Below, piece by piece: positions 8,733 through 17,587 of a stretch of DNA of 64,000 nucleotides. The first letter of the stretch is position 1; each line of letters starts with the position of its first letter. Both the position numbers and the translations under genes were made by a program. The notes beneath the pieces are model-generated. The model did not search any database. It saw only the letters and a program-made list of their open reading frames with translations, and was not told the origin of the DNA. Source of the stretch: Calditrichaceae bacterium (GTDB lineage: Bacteria; Calditrichota; Calditrichia; RBG-13-44-9; J075); NCBI GenBank assembly GCA_013360445.1, contig JABWBP010000002.1, positions 1 to 64,000 of the forward strand, written 5' to 3'.

Positions 8733-8926
8733 TCGTGATTTTCAGGAAGCGCCCGTTTCGCAATCGGGAGAGCGCCTCATAAAAGTTTCTCCTTAAAAAC
8801 AATGTCTATCAACTTTTCATTAAAAGAGGTATTTCCCTGGATCGCCTGTCTGCCTATGGCGTTAGCCAGGCAGGTATAAAAGCAGGAGAATTCGTCCAAA
8901 CTCGCAAGATGATGGTTTTGAAATAA
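8733..8926 (+). pseudogene. Relic of a third T9SS propeller gene, 3' end
   Basis: The gap between the long propeller gene and mvhG includes a frame from about 8801 whose last 16 codons (8879-8926) read KAGEFVQTRKMMVLK then stop. This nearly matches the last residues of the protein at 2486 (GEFVQTRRMLLLK). No upstream part with start or signal peptide is left. A CTGCC/GGCAG hairpin of 'tatggcgttagcc' type interrupts it near 8850-8875. It is best read as the debris of another T9SS cargo gene. Confidence 0.6.
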
Positions 8927-9026
8927 GTGTTCAGGTGTTATAGTGTTTAAATGTTATGGTGTTTTCGTGGTTGGGTGGTATGGGGCGTACATGCGCTCCC
9001 ACTAAAACACTTGAACACCTGAACAC
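8927..9026. repeat. GTGTTCAGGTGTT inverted repeat, locus 1
   Basis: The left arm begins GTGTTCAGGTGTTATAGTGTT and the right arm ends AACACTTGAACACCTGAACAC, around a variable centre. It lies directly upstream of the mvhG Shine-Dalgarno. Similar loci occur at 14244, 15185, 28939, 39882, 57251 and, as a half copy, 63137. Confidence 0.85.
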
Positions 9027-9046
9027 CCCTAAACAAAGGTGATGTC

Positions 9047-10027
9047 ATGACAAAACCGAAAATCGGCTTTTACTGGTGCGCTTCCTGCGGCGGCTGCGAG
9101 GAAGCGGTGGTGGATTTAGCGGAAGACCTGCTGTTGGTGGCCGACCGGGCGGAGATCGTCTTCTGGCCGGTGGCCCTGGATTTCAAGCGCGCGGACCTGG
9201 AGAAGCTGGCCGACGGGGAAATTACCGCCGCCTTCATCAACGGGGCGGTGCGGCTCTCCGAGCAGGAGGAGATGGCAAAATTGCTGCGCCGCAAATCGCA
9301 GTTGATCGTCGCCTTCGGTTCCTGCGCCCACTTAGGCGGGGTGCCGGGGCTGGCCAACGCCAACTCCCGGCAGGAAATCTTCGACTACTATTACCACCAC
9401 GGCCCGATTGTAAATAATCCCGAAAAAACCGTTCCCGACCACCACTACGTGGAGGAGAAGTTGGGCTTCGATCTCCCGGAATTCTACGATGCCGTGCGCG
9501 CCCTCGACCAGGTGATCAAGGTGGATTACTACCTCCCCGGCTGCGCTCCCACCCCCAACGTGGTGAAAAACGCCGTTCTGGCGCTGCTCTCCGGGAATCT
9601 GCCCCCCAAAGGAACGGTGCTGGCCTCGCCGAAAGCATTGTGCGAAGAGTGCGAACTCAATAAAACCAAGCCGGATGAGGGCATCCGCATCAAGGAATTC
9701 AAACGCTTTCACGAAGTGGAGAAGATCGATCCGCATACCTGCCTGCTGCTGCAAGGACTGCTCTGCCTCGGCCCCGTCACCCGCGGCGGCTGCGGCGCGC
9801 TGTGCATCCAGGGGAGGATGCCCTGCACCGGCTGTTTCGGCCCCCTCGACGGGGTGAAGGATTACGGCGCCGCGGCGCTCTCCTTCATCGCCTCGATTAT
9901 TGATTCTAACGATCCCGCGGAGATCCAGCGCATCATCGACAAAGGCATACCCGACCCCGTGGGGACGTTTTACATGTACTCGTTGCCGAAGGCGCTGCTG
10001 TTCAAAGGAAAATGGGAACACGGATAA
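9047..10027 (+). CDS. mvhG: [NiFe] hydrogenase small subunit, MvhG type
   Basis: The small subunit relays electrons by Fe-S clusters from the NiFe site towards MvhD. The 326-residue product has the proximal-cluster motifs WCASCGGCEE, GSCAHLGGVPG and YLPGCAPTP, then further cysteine sets CEECELNK, LLCLGPVTRGGCGALC and PCTGCFGP. There is no Tat signal, so it is a cytoplasmic group 3 enzyme. AAAGGTGA precedes the ATG. The last codons (KWEHG, stop) lie inside the left arm of an inverted repeat, so the exact C-terminus seems set by the repeat. Confidence 0.93.
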   Translation: MTKPKIGFYWCASCGGCEEAVVDLAEDLLLVADRAEIVFWPVALDFKRADLEKLADGEITAAFINGAVRLSEQEEMAKLLRRKSQLIVAFGSCAHLGGVPGLANANSRQEIFDYYYHHGPIVNNPEKTVPDHHYVEEKLGFDLPEFYDAVRALDQVIKVDYYLPGCAPTPNVVKNAVLALLSGNLPPKGTVLASPKALCEECELNKTKPDEGIRIKEFKRFHEVEKIDPHTCLLLQGLLCLGPVTRGGCGALCIQGRMPCTGCFGPLDGVKDYGAAALSFIASIIDSNDPAEIQRIIDKGIPDPVGTFYMYSLPKALLFKGKWEHG

Positions 10028-10190
10028 CGCGGATTTTTACGGATATTCGCGGATTTTGGGTTAACCACGAATTACACGAATTAATGATGCCTCATATTGA
10101 AAACCTCTATTTCCGTAAGCTACTGTTTCAAAAAATTCAGTAACAAAAAAACCCGTGAAAATCCGCTGCATCCGTGTCATCCGCGTTCCC
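10014..10190. repeat. Inverted repeat GGGAACACGGATAACGCGG
   Basis: The left arm GGGAACACGGATAACGCGGA and a right arm ending TCATCCGCGTTCCC flank about 110 bp. It overlaps the end of mvhG and fills the gap to mvhA. A related pair of arms lies at 52917-53020. Confidence 0.75.
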
Positions 10191-10214
10191 ATCTAAAAAT
10201 CTGAGGAAATTATT

Positions 10215-11678
10215 ATGAGCCGAATCATCGAAATCGATCCCATCACCCGCCTGGAGGGGCACGGGAAAATCGAAATCTTCTTAGACGACCGCGGGGAGGT
10301 GGAGAAAGCCTACTTCTCCATTCCGGAGCTGCGGGGGTTCGAGACCTTCTCCAAAGGCAAAGCCGCGGAGCTGATGCCCCAGATCACCGCCCGCATCTGC
10401 GGGGTCTGCCCCACCGCCCACCACATGGCCGCGACCAAGGCCCTCGACGATCTCTACAAAGTGGAACCGCCCCCGGCGGCTAAAAAACTGCGCGAAATGC
10501 TCTACAACATGTTCATGTTCGAGGACCACACCCTGCACTTTTACATCTTAGGCGGGCCGGATTTCATCGTCGGGCCGGGCGCGCCGAAGGCGGAGCGCAA
10601 CGTGTTAGGCGTGATCAACAAAGTGGGGCTGGAGGTGGGCAAACAGGTGATCGGCATCCGCAAAGAGGTGCGGGAGCTGATGACCTTCCTCACCGGCAAG
10701 GTGATCCACCCGGTGTGGGGCCTGCCCGGCGGGGTCGCCAAAGGGCTGACCAAAGAAGATCAGCAGAAATTCATCGCCGCGGGGGAACGCTGCGTGGCAT
10801 TCGCGAAATTCACCCTGCAAGCCTTCAAAGACCTGGTGCTGGCGAATCCCCAATACCTGGAATTGATCACCTCGGATACCTACACCCACAAAACCTACTA
10901 CATGGGTTTGGTGGACGAGCAGAACCGGGTGAACTTCTACGACGGCTGGATCCGGGTGGTCGATCCCGCGGGGAAAGAGTTCGCGCGGTTCAAGGCGCGG
11001 GAGTACCCCCAATACCTGGCGGAACACGTGGAACCGTGGACCTACATCAAGTTCCTCTACCTCAAAGACATCGGCTGGAAAGGTTTTGTGGATGGCGCGG
11101 ATTCCGGGGTTTACGCGGTGGCTCCCCTGGCGCGGCTGAACGCTTCCGCGGGGATGAATACTCCCAAATCCCAGGCGGCCTGCGAAGAGTACTTCCAGAC
11201 CCTGGGCGGAAAACCGGTGCACCACACCCTGGCGACCCACTGGGCGCGGGTGGTGGAAATCATCAACGCCGCGGAACGCTTCTTAGAGCTGGCGCGGGAT
11301 GAGGAGATCACTTCCGAGAAAATCCGCCTGGTTCCCACGGAAACCCCCTGCGAAGGGGTGGGAGTGGTGGAAGCGCCCCGGGGAACCCTCTTCCACCACT
11401 ACAAAAGCGATGAGCGAGGGCTGGTTACGGAGTCCAATCTGTTAGTGGCGACGCAGAACAACGCTGCCCGCATCGCCATGTCGGTGGACAAGGCCGCCAA
11501 AGGGCTGATCAAAAACGGCCGGGCGGATGACGGCATTCTGAACATGGTGGAAATGGCCTTCCGCGCCTACGATCCCTGCAACGCCTGCGGAACCCATACC
11601 CTGCCGGGGCAGTTTTTTCCGGTGATCAATATTCGGGATAAAGCAGGGAATATTATCCGGAAGATTACGACAGGCTGA
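10215..11678 (+). CDS. mvhA: [NiFe] hydrogenase large subunit, MvhA type
   Basis: The catalytic subunit oxidises or evolves H2 at its NiFe(CN)2CO centre. The 487-residue product carries both ligand motifs: RICGVCPTAHH near residue 62 and DPCNACGTH near residue 460. It starts with the typical IIEIDPITRLEGHGKIEI. TGAGGAAAT precedes the ATG. About 20 residues follow the final His; large subunits are normally cut after that His by a dedicated endopeptidase, and such a gene follows 80 bp downstream. With HdrABC and MvhDG it forms a group 3c bifurcating set. Confidence 0.94.
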   Translation: MSRIIEIDPITRLEGHGKIEIFLDDRGEVEKAYFSIPELRGFETFSKGKAAELMPQITARICGVCPTAHHMAATKALDDLYKVEPPPAAKKLREMLYNMFMFEDHTLHFYILGGPDFIVGPGAPKAERNVLGVINKVGLEVGKQVIGIRKEVRELMTFLTGKVIHPVWGLPGGVAKGLTKEDQQKFIAAGERCVAFAKFTLQAFKDLVLANPQYLELITSDTYTHKTYYMGLVDEQNRVNFYDGWIRVVDPAGKEFARFKAREYPQYLAEHVEPWTYIKFLYLKDIGWKGFVDGADSGVYAVAPLARLNASAGMNTPKSQAACEEYFQTLGGKPVHHTLATHWARVVEIINAAERFLELARDEEITSEKIRLVPTETPCEGVGVVEAPRGTLFHHYKSDERGLVTESNLLVATQNNAARIAMSVDKAAKGLIKNGRADDGILNMVEMAFRAYDPCNACGTHTLPGQFFPVINIRDKAGNIIRKITTG

Positions 11679-11694
11679 AATTGCCATCCTTTTG

Positions 11695-11734
11695 AAATTG
11701 GCAATTGGCAATTGCTAATTGGCAATTGGCAATT
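11695..11734. repeat. AATTGGCAATTG repeat, copy 1
   Basis: Tandem, self-complementary units of AATTGGCAATTG fill the gap between mvhA and the protease gene. Similar stretches lie at 27431-27479 and 45717-45748. Confidence 0.75.
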
Positions 11735-11759
11735 AAAATAAGATTAGTGCGGGTATTAC

Positions 11760-12236
11760 ATGGAAAGAAACGGAACCCAGCAGGGTAAAATCGTGCTGGG
11801 CCTCGGCAATACCCTGCGCGGCGACGACGGCATCGGGATTGCAGCGACAGCAGAACTGGCGAAGAAGTTCGCCGGCCGCGCGGAATTCGTCTGCACCGAA
11901 GAGATGGGGTTTGCCCTGCTGGACTACCTCTCCGGGTATGAAGAGGCCCTGATTATTGACAGCATCTGCACCACGGGGGGCGAGGCGGGAGAAATTCACC
12001 GCTTTTCCCTGGAAGATTTTCCCCCCCGGGCTAACGGCAGCGCCCACTATTTAGGGCTGCCGGAAGCCGCACAGTTGGCCAGGGAGATGCGCATTCCTTT
12101 CCCGGCAAACGTGCACATCCTCGGCATCGAAATTTCCCAACCTTTCGATATTTCCCCCTCCCTCTCTCCTGAATTAAAAGAAAAACTCCCCGCCATCCTT
12201 GAAAACCTGGAAAGTTTGCTCCGGGAATTGCTGTGA
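11760..12236 (+). CDS. Hydrogenase maturation protease (HyaD/HycI family), first copy
   Basis: These endopeptidases remove the C-terminal tail of the hydrogenase large subunit after nickel insertion. The 158-residue product has the family's GLGNTLRGDDGIG motif (second Asp is the usual nickel-probing residue), EEMGFALLDYL and ALIIDSIC, and HILGIEI near the C-terminus. It lies just behind mvhA, so MvhA is its probable substrate. No strong Shine-Dalgarno is seen before the ATG at 11760, and a repeat precedes it. A second, distinct family member is at 25352. Confidence 0.88.
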   Translation: MERNGTQQGKIVLGLGNTLRGDDGIGIAATAELAKKFAGRAEFVCTEEMGFALLDYLSGYEEALIIDSICTTGGEAGEIHRFSLEDFPPRANGSAHYLGLPEAAQLAREMRIPFPANVHILGIEISQPFDISPSLSPELKEKLPAILENLESLLRELL

Positions 12237-12333
12237 ATTCCAAACCCGGCCGTTTGAGCTTCTGCGGAACACTTCGTAGAAAGTTACGGTTTGGGGAACG
12301 ACTCCCGGGGCCCCGGCCTGCCATGCCACTGGT

Positions 12334-12354
12334 CAAGCTGAAGCTTGACACTCC
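12334..12354. repeat. Hairpin in gap before hydB
   Basis: The 229-bp gap between the protease gene and hydB contains a GTCAAGCTGAAGCTTGAC hairpin and, shortly after, AAACATGA/TCATGTTT. No gene is seen in it. Confidence 0.45.
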
Positions 12355-12465
12355 GATCCAAACATGACGAAAATCATGTTTTAACCTGACGCTCCTCATG
12401 TCTTTTCGAGGGTACAACTCTTTAGATTCTCCATAGAAGAAAATGATGAGGTGGTTAAAAAACCT

Positions 12466-13635
12466 ATGGCATCACAACCGAATGTTTCCTTGAAATCCGT
12501 TAGCAAAGAAAAAGCGCCGGTAATCATCGACCGGGCAAACTTCGACGCGCTTTTGCAGGCCCTCAAAAAGCGCGGCTACCAATTGGTCGGCCCAACCATT
12601 CACAACAACGCCATCGTGTACGATACCTTAGAGAGCGCCGCGGACCTGCCCGTCGGCTACACCGACCGCCAGGAAAAAGGTGCCTACCGGCTGGAAAAAC
12701 GCAGCGATAAAGCCTGTTTTGGGTACGTCATGGGCCCGCAGTCCTGGAAAAAATACCTCTTCCCCAACCGCCTGAAGCTCTGGGAAGCGCAGCGCAACAA
12801 CGGTTCTTTCAGCATCACCCCCACGGAGCCGCAAACCCCCCGCTACGCTTTCATCGGGGTGCGCCCTTGCGAGCTGACCGCCATCGATGTTCTCGACCGG
12901 GTGCTGCTCCAGGGCAGCTATGTGGATCCGCACTACCAGGCGCGGCGCAAAGGCATTTTCATCCTAGCGGTGAACTGCACCGAGCCGGGCAGCACCTGCT
13001 TCTGCGCCTCCATGGATACCGGCCCGCAGGCCAGCAAGGGTTTCGACCTCGCCCTGACGGAAGTGTTGGAGAAAAAGCGCCACTACTTCCTGGCGGAAAG
13101 CGGCAGCAAGTTGGGGGAAGAAATCCTGCGAGAAATTCCCTGCCAGCCCGCCGCGGAAGCAGAAATCGATTCCGCCGCGAAAGCCCTGGAAAAAGCCGCC
13201 CGCAGCATGGGGCGCACCCTGGATACCGCGGGGATCAAGGAATTGATCGCCGATAATTTCGACAATCCCTTTTGGGACCGGGTCGCCAAACGCTGTTTGA
13301 GCTGCGCCAATTGCACCATGGTCTGCCCCACCTGCTTCTGCACCACCGTGGAAGATACCACGGAGCTGGCCGGGGACAAGGCCGCGCGGGTGCGCCGCTG
13401 GGACTCCTGTTTCACCCTGGAGTTCACCTACATTCACGGGGGCAGCGTGCGCCAGACCGTAATGTCGCGCTACCGGCAGTGGATGAGCCATAAATTGGGG
13501 CGCTGGTACGACCAGTTCGGCATTTCCGGCTGCGTGGGCTGCGGGCGCTGCATCACCTGGTGCCCGGTGGGGATCGATATTACCGAGGAAGCGCGGGCGC
13601 TAAGGGAGAGTAAGAAGAGAAGTGAGCTAAAGTGA
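12466..13635 (+). CDS. hydB: Sulfhydrogenase beta subunit-like iron-sulfur protein
   Basis: HydB is an Fe-S electron carrier of group 3b NAD(P)-linked hydrogenases and is related to anaerobic sulfite reductase subunit A. The product (389 residues from the ATG at 12466, 394 from GTG at 12451) has [29 protein letters not shown], and two cluster motifs: [16 protein letters not shown] and [19 protein letters not shown] at 12448-12454 could serve the ATG at 12466; the GTG lies in that element. The last residues (RSELK, stop) are encoded by the start of a 10-mer repeat. It heads the hydB-cNMP-hydG-hydD-hydA series. Confidence 0.9.
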   Translation: MASQPNVSLKSVSKEKAPVIIDRANFDALLQALKKRGYQLVGPTIHNNAIVYDTLESAADLPVGYTDRQEKGAYRLEKRSDKACFGYVMGPQSWKKYLFPNRLKLWEAQRNNGSFSITPTEPQTPRYAFIGVRPCELTAIDVLDRVLLQGSYVDPHYQARRKGIFILAVNCTEPGSTCFCASMDTGPQASKGFDLALTEVLEKKRHYFLAESGSKLGEEILREIPCQPAAEAEIDSAAKALEKAARSMGRTLDTAGIKELIADNFDNPFWDRVAKRCLSCANCTMVCPTCFCTTVEDTTELAGDKAARVRRWDSCFTLEFTYIHGGSVRQTVMSRYRQWMSHKLGRWYDQFGISGCVGCGRCITWCPVGIDITEEARALRESKKRSELK

Positions 13636-13724
13636 CTAAAATGACTAAAATGACTGACACACATGAAAGCCCAGAATCAACTTTAGCTCACTTTAGGCAC
13701 TTTAGTTCACTTTAGACACTTTAA
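13621..13724. repeat. Inverted arms of the TTAG(T/C)TCACT 10-mer
   Basis: A left arm of AGTGACTAAA-like units and a right arm of CTTTAGCTCA / CTTTAGTTCA units can pair. The left arm supplies the final codons and stop of hydB. The same unit is tandem at 5951-6000. Confidence 0.75.
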
Positions 13725-13756
13725 AAAGGAAACTCCATAAAATCAGGAGAACAGAA

Positions 13757-14239
13757 ATGGAAGACCTCAAAAAGATTTTATCCGAACATCCCTTTTTCCG
13801 TGATTTAGCGCCGGAGTATTTGGAAGCCATCGTGGGCTGCGCCTCGAATGCGCGCTTTAACACCAACGAATATTTGTTCAAGGAGGGGCAGCCGGCGGAA
13901 AAATTTTTCCTGATCCGGCACGGGCTGGTCGCCATCGAAACCTATATCCCCGGGCAGGCCCCCCTCACCATCCAGACCGTGGAAGAAGGGAACGTGATGG
14001 GCTGGTCCTGGCTGTTTCCGCCCCATCGCTGGCATTTTGACGCCCGGGCGCTGGAATTGACCCGCGCCATCGTCATGGACGGAAAGTGCATCCGCGATAA
14101 ATCGGAAAAGGATAAGGTGTTGGGGTACGAACTGATGGTGCGCTTTGCCCGGGTGCTGCAAGAACGCCTGGAGTCCACCCGCCTGCAATTGGTGGACGTG
14201 TACAAAAGCCCCAAGTATGCCACGATTTTTAATCGGTAA
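13757..14239 (+). CDS. Cyclic nucleotide-binding domain protein in hydrogenase operon
   Basis: The 160-residue product is a single cNMP-binding (Crp/Fnr N-terminal type) beta-roll: FLFKEGQPAEKFFLIRHG-like strands, PLTIQTVEEGNVMGWSWLFPP and a final helix with LQERLESTR. The phosphate-binding cassette is poorly kept, so the ligand may not be cAMP. There is no helix-turn-helix, so it is not a Crp-type regulator as it stands. CAGGAGAACAG precedes the ATG. Its position between hydB and hydG suggests an accessory or sensing part of the group 3b hydrogenase; that is inference from context. Confidence 0.82.
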   Translation: MEDLKKILSEHPFFRDLAPEYLEAIVGCASNARFNTNEYLFKEGQPAEKFFLIRHGLVAIETYIPGQAPLTIQTVEEGNVMGWSWLFPPHRWHFDARALELTRAIVMDGKCIRDKSEKDKVLGYELMVRFARVLQERLESTRLQLVDVYKSPKYATIFNR

Positions 14240-14243
14240 CAGC

Positions 14244-14321
14244 GTGTTTGGGTGTTATAATGTTTAAGTGTTCTGGTGCGTAAGTGGTAGATCACTATAA
14301 CACCAAAACACCCGAACACCC
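14244..14321. repeat. GTGTT inverted repeat, locus 2
   Basis: Left arm GTGTTTGGGTGTTATAATG pairs with right arm CACTATAACACCAAAACACC. It lies between the cNMP-binding gene and hydG; the hydG frame is open through its right arm but the encoded stretch is not conserved. Confidence 0.8.
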
Positions 14322-14349
14322 GAAAAACTTTAAAAATGAGAATTCAGAA

Positions 14350-15180
14350 ATGGCTGCCATGAGTGATCCGATGGTCCCGGTTATCTACCGGGTGGAAAAA
14401 TTTCAGAAAGAGACCGGCGATACCTTTACTATGGAATTGTCGCCGGCAGAAAAAAAATCCGTTTTCCGCTTCAAACCCGGGCAATTCAACATGCTCTACG
14501 TGTACGGGGTGGGCGAAGTGCCCATCTCCATCAGCGGCGACCCCACCCATCCCAACGGGATAACCCACACCACCCGGGCGGTGGGCAGCGTAACCGACGC
14601 GATGAACAAACTAAAACCGGGCATGGCCATCGGGGTGCGCGGGCCTTTCGGCGTTCCCTGGCCGGTGGAAGAAGCCTACGGCGACGACGTGATCTTCGTG
14701 GCCGGGGGGATCGGCCTGGCCCCCCTGCGCCCGGCGCTCTACCAGGTGCTCAGCCAGCGGGAAAAGTTCGGCAAGGTGATTCTGCTCTACGGAACCCGCA
14801 CCCCGGAGGATATTCTCTACAAAAAAGAGCTGGAGAACTGGCGCAAGCGCTTCGACCTGGAGGTGTTCGTGACCGTGGACCGCGCCACCGGCGACTGGCG
14901 CGGCAACGTGGGGGTGGTAACGCGCATGATTCCCCGCTCCCCTTTCGACCCCCACAACGCCACCGCCTTCGTGTGCGGCCCGGAAGCGATGATGCGCTTT
15001 ACCGCCCTGGCGTTGATGGACCGGGGCATGCCCATGGAAAATATCTGCCTCTCCATGGAGCGCAACATGAAATGCGGTATCGGTTTGTGCGGCCACTGCC
15101 AGATGGGCGTACCCTTCATCTGCAAAGACGGCCCGGTATTCCGCCTGCCGCGCGTTCGCCATATTTTGGAAGAACGGTAA
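14350..15180 (+). CDS. hydG: Sulfhydrogenase gamma subunit, FAD/NAD(P)-binding
   Basis: HydG is the diaphorase subunit that passes electrons between NAD(P)H and the Fe-S chain. The product (276 residues from 14350) has the ferredoxin-reductase FAD motif [13 protein letters not shown], the nucleotide-binding [14 protein letters not shown], the VCGPEAMM motif, and a C-terminal [2Fe-2S] site [12 protein letters not shown]...FICKDGP, as in PyrK and HydG. The start is uncertain: ATG at 14350 or 14359 without a clear Shine-Dalgarno; the frame extends to 14284 only through repeat DNA. Confidence 0.92.
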   Translation: MAAMSDPMVPVIYRVEKFQKETGDTFTMELSPAEKKSVFRFKPGQFNMLYVYGVGEVPISISGDPTHPNGITHTTRAVGSVTDAMNKLKPGMAIGVRGPFGVPWPVEEAYGDDVIFVAGGIGLAPLRPALYQVLSQREKFGKVILLYGTRTPEDILYKKELENWRKRFDLEVFVTVDRATGDWRGNVGVVTRMIPRSPFDPHNATAFVCGPEAMMRFTALALMDRGMPMENICLSMERNMKCGIGLCGHCQMGVPFICKDGPVFRLPRVRHILEER

Positions 15181-15184
15181 AACG

Positions 15185-15253
15185 GTGTTCATGTGTTCGT
15201 GTGTTCATGTATTCGTGCGTTCGAGTAACCTGAACACATGAACACATGAACAC
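15185..15253. repeat. GTGTT inverted repeat, locus 3
   Basis: GTGTTCATGTGTTCGTGTG pairs with CATGAACACATGAACAC. It begins a few bases after the hydG stop and is the most compact member of the family. Confidence 0.8.
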
Positions 15254-15288
15254 AATAAAACGCATTCTGCAAAATAAGAGATTCGAAC

Positions 15289-16071
15289 ATGAAACAAACC
15301 AAGAAGCCAAGAATCGCGGTGTGGAAGTTCGCCTCCTGCGACGGCTGCCAGTTGTCGCTGTTGGATTGCGAAGATGAATTGTTGGACATTGTGGGGGCGG
15401 TGGAAATCGCCTATTTCCCGGAGGCCTCGCGCGCCTTCGGCAAGGGGCCGTATGATATTTCCTTAGTGGAAGGCTCCATCACCACCCCGCACGACGCCGA
15501 GCGCATCCACCAGGTGCGGCGGCTCTCCAAAGTGCTGATCACCATCGGGGCCTGCGCCACCGCCGGGGGCATCCAGGCGCTGCGCAACTTCGCGGAGGTG
15601 GAGAAATACATCCCCATGGTGTACGCCTCCCCGCAGTACATCGAAACCCTGAAAAAATCCACTCCCATCAACGAGCACGTGTTCGTGGATTTCGAGCTGC
15701 GCGGCTGCCCAATCAACAAATACCAACTCTTGGAAGTGTTCAACGCCTACCTGAACGGGCGCAAGCCCAACGTCCCCCCGCACAGCGTGTGCCTGGAGTG
15801 CAAGCTGAACGGCAACGCCTGCGTGATGGTGGCGCACGGCACGCCTTGCCTGGGGCCGGTAACCCAGGCCGGCTGCGGGGCGCTCTGCCCGGCTTACAAT
15901 CGCGGCTGCTACGGATGTTTTGGGCCCAAGGAAACGCCTAATCCCACCGCGATGGGGGAATGGTTGAGCCAGATGGGCATGTCCGAAGAAGACATCGTGC
16001 GCAGTTTCCGCACCTTTAACGCCTACGCGGAGGCGTTCCGCCGCGAGAGCGAGACGCTGGAGTACCGCTGA
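15289..16071 (+). CDS. hydD: Sulfhydrogenase delta subunit (small [NiFe] subunit)
   Basis: HydD is the small subunit of group 3b hydrogenase. The 260-residue product has [70 protein letters not shown] and GCYGCFGP, matching three cluster sites. There is no signal peptide. It is shorter than MvhG in this window and clearly diverged from it, so the two small subunits are not recent duplicates. No obvious strong Shine-Dalgarno is seen before the ATG at 15289. It is followed by hydA after a repeat. Confidence 0.93.
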   Translation: MKQTKKPRIAVWKFASCDGCQLSLLDCEDELLDIVGAVEIAYFPEASRAFGKGPYDISLVEGSITTPHDAERIHQVRRLSKVLITIGACATAGGIQALRNFAEVEKYIPMVYASPQYIETLKKSTPINEHVFVDFELRGCPINKYQLLEVFNAYLNGRKPNVPPHSVCLECKLNGNACVMVAHGTPCLGPVTQAGCGALCPAYNRGCYGCFGPKETPNPTAMGEWLSQMGMSEEDIVRSFRTFNAYAEAFRRESETLEYR

Positions 16072-16075
16072 TGGT

Positions 16076-16173
16076 CAGTAGGCAATAGGCAGAGTAGGCA
16101 GTAAGCAGTGGGCAGTAAGCAGTGCGCAGTCGGTAGCGAAATTGCCTACTGCCTACTTGCCTACTGCCTACTG
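16076..16173. repeat. GTAGGCAGTAAGCAGT inverted repeat
   Basis: Left-arm units of CAGTAGGCAATAGGCAG and GTAAGCAGTGGGCAGTAAGC face right-arm units of CTGCCTACTTGCC. The frame of hydA stays open through it, but the start after the repeat is preferred. Confidence 0.8.
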
Positions 16174-16215
16174 AAAAAAGGTCGCCAAAAGTACCAAAAA
16201 CAGGAAATATTCAAC

Positions 16216-17535
16216 ATGAACACTTCTCAAAGGATTAAACAAAAAGGCCGTTCGGATACTCTGAAGGTCGATTACCTCGCCCGGGTGGAGGGGGAAGGCT
16301 CCCTCTTTGTCAAAATCAAAGACAACCGGGTGGTGGACGCGAAATTCAAGATTTTCGAGCCGCCGCGCTTCTTCGAGGCCTTCCTGCGCGGGCGCAACTA
16401 TTACGAAGCGCCGGATATTACCGCGCGCATCTGCGGCATCTGCCCCATCGCCTACCAGATGAGCTCCGCCCAGGCTATGGAAAATGCCTTCGGCGTGAAA
16501 GTGGAGGGGCCGCTGCGGGAACTGCGCCGCCTGATTTATTGCGGGGAGTGGATTCAAAGCCACGCCCTGCACGTGTACATGCTCCACGCCCCGGATTTTT
16601 TGGGCTACGAGAGCGTGATCCACATGGCCAAAGACTACGGCGAGGTGGTAAAACAGGCTCTGCAGTTGAAAAAAATCGGCAACGAGTTGATGCAGTTAGT
16701 GGGCGGGCGGGATATTCACCCCATCAACGTGGCCGTGGGCGGGTTCTATTACATCCCCCCGCGGGAGCGCTTTTTGGCGATGGCGGATAAACTGAAATGG
16801 GCGCGCGACGCCGCAGTGGAGATGGTGAAGCTGACCGCCGGCTTCAAATTCCCGGATCTGGAGCGGGAGTACGAATTCGTGGCCCTGCACCATCCCGCAG
16901 AATACGCCATTGCCGAGGGGCGGCTGGTTTCTACAAGCGGGCTGGATATCGATATCAATGAGTATGAAAACTACTTCGAGGAAGTCCACGTGGAGCATTC
17001 CAACGCCCTGCAATCGGTGATGAAGGGGCGGGGGGCTTACAAAGTAGGCCCGCTGGCGCGCTACAACCTGAATTTCAAACAACTGCCCCCAAGCTGCAAG
17101 AGGCTGGCGAAGGAGTTAGGCTTTCTCCCGCCGGTGAAAAACCCCTTCAAAAGCATCGTGGTGCGCAGCCTGGAAACCCTGTTTGCCTGCGAGGAAGCCC
17201 TGCGGATCATCGGAAACCTGGAACTGCCGGAAGCGCCGCGGGTGGAGCTGCGGGTGCGCGCCGGCACCGGCTACGGCTGCACCGAAGCGCCCCGGGGAAT
17301 CTGCTGGCACAAATACACCGTGGACGAAAAAGGCATCATCCGCTTCGCCAGGATCGTTCCCCCCACCTCGCAGAATCAGAAGACCATGGAGGAAGATTTG
17401 CGGGAGTACGTGCAGAAGCACCTTGACCTGCCCAAAGAGCGCCTCACCTGGGAGTGCGAGCAGGCGCTGCGCAATTACGACCCCTGCATCTCCTGCGCCA
17501 CCCATTTTTTAAAATTGGAGATCGAATGGGAATGA
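16216..17535 (+). CDS. hydA: Sulfhydrogenase alpha subunit (large [NiFe] subunit)
   Basis: HydA is the catalytic subunit of the NAD(P)-linked group 3b hydrogenase, which can evolve H2 or reduce NAD(P)+ with H2. The 439-residue product begins with [13 protein letters not shown] and has ligand motifs [11 protein letters not shown] and DPCISCATH. Only nine residues follow the last His, a short tail for the maturation protease to cut. CAGGAAAT precedes the ATG at 16216; a longer frame from 16108 runs through repeat DNA. Sulfur-reducing activity is known for archaeal homologues but cannot be read from sequence. Confidence 0.94.
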   Translation: MNTSQRIKQKGRSDTLKVDYLARVEGEGSLFVKIKDNRVVDAKFKIFEPPRFFEAFLRGRNYYEAPDITARICGICPIAYQMSSAQAMENAFGVKVEGPLRELRRLIYCGEWIQSHALHVYMLHAPDFLGYESVIHMAKDYGEVVKQALQLKKIGNELMQLVGGRDIHPINVAVGGFYYIPPRERFLAMADKLKWARDAAVEMVKLTAGFKFPDLEREYEFVALHHPAEYAIAEGRLVSTSGLDIDINEYENYFEEVHVEHSNALQSVMKGRGAYKVGPLARYNLNFKQLPPSCKRLAKELGFLPPVKNPFKSIVVRSLETLFACEEALRIIGNLELPEAPRVELRVRAGTGYGCTEAPRGICWHKYTVDEKGIIRFARIVPPTSQNQKTMEEDLREYVQKHLDLPKERLTWECEQALRNYDPCISCATHFLKLEIEWE

Positions 17536-17587
17536 CCGGGGAGACGATCTCACCTTTTTTTATCATTTATTGATAGAGGGACAGAAC

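Noticed and set aside
13757-14239. Crp/Fnr transcription factor
   Set aside because: The protein ends after the cNMP fold and linker helix; there is no helix-turn-helix.
14284-14349. N-terminal extension of hydG
   Set aside because: Encoded by the right arm of the GTGTT repeat; not conserved in the family.
16108-16215. N-terminal extension of hydA
   Set aside because: Encoded by the GTAGGCAGT repeat; the ATG at 16216 has an AGGAAAT site and gives the family's usual start.
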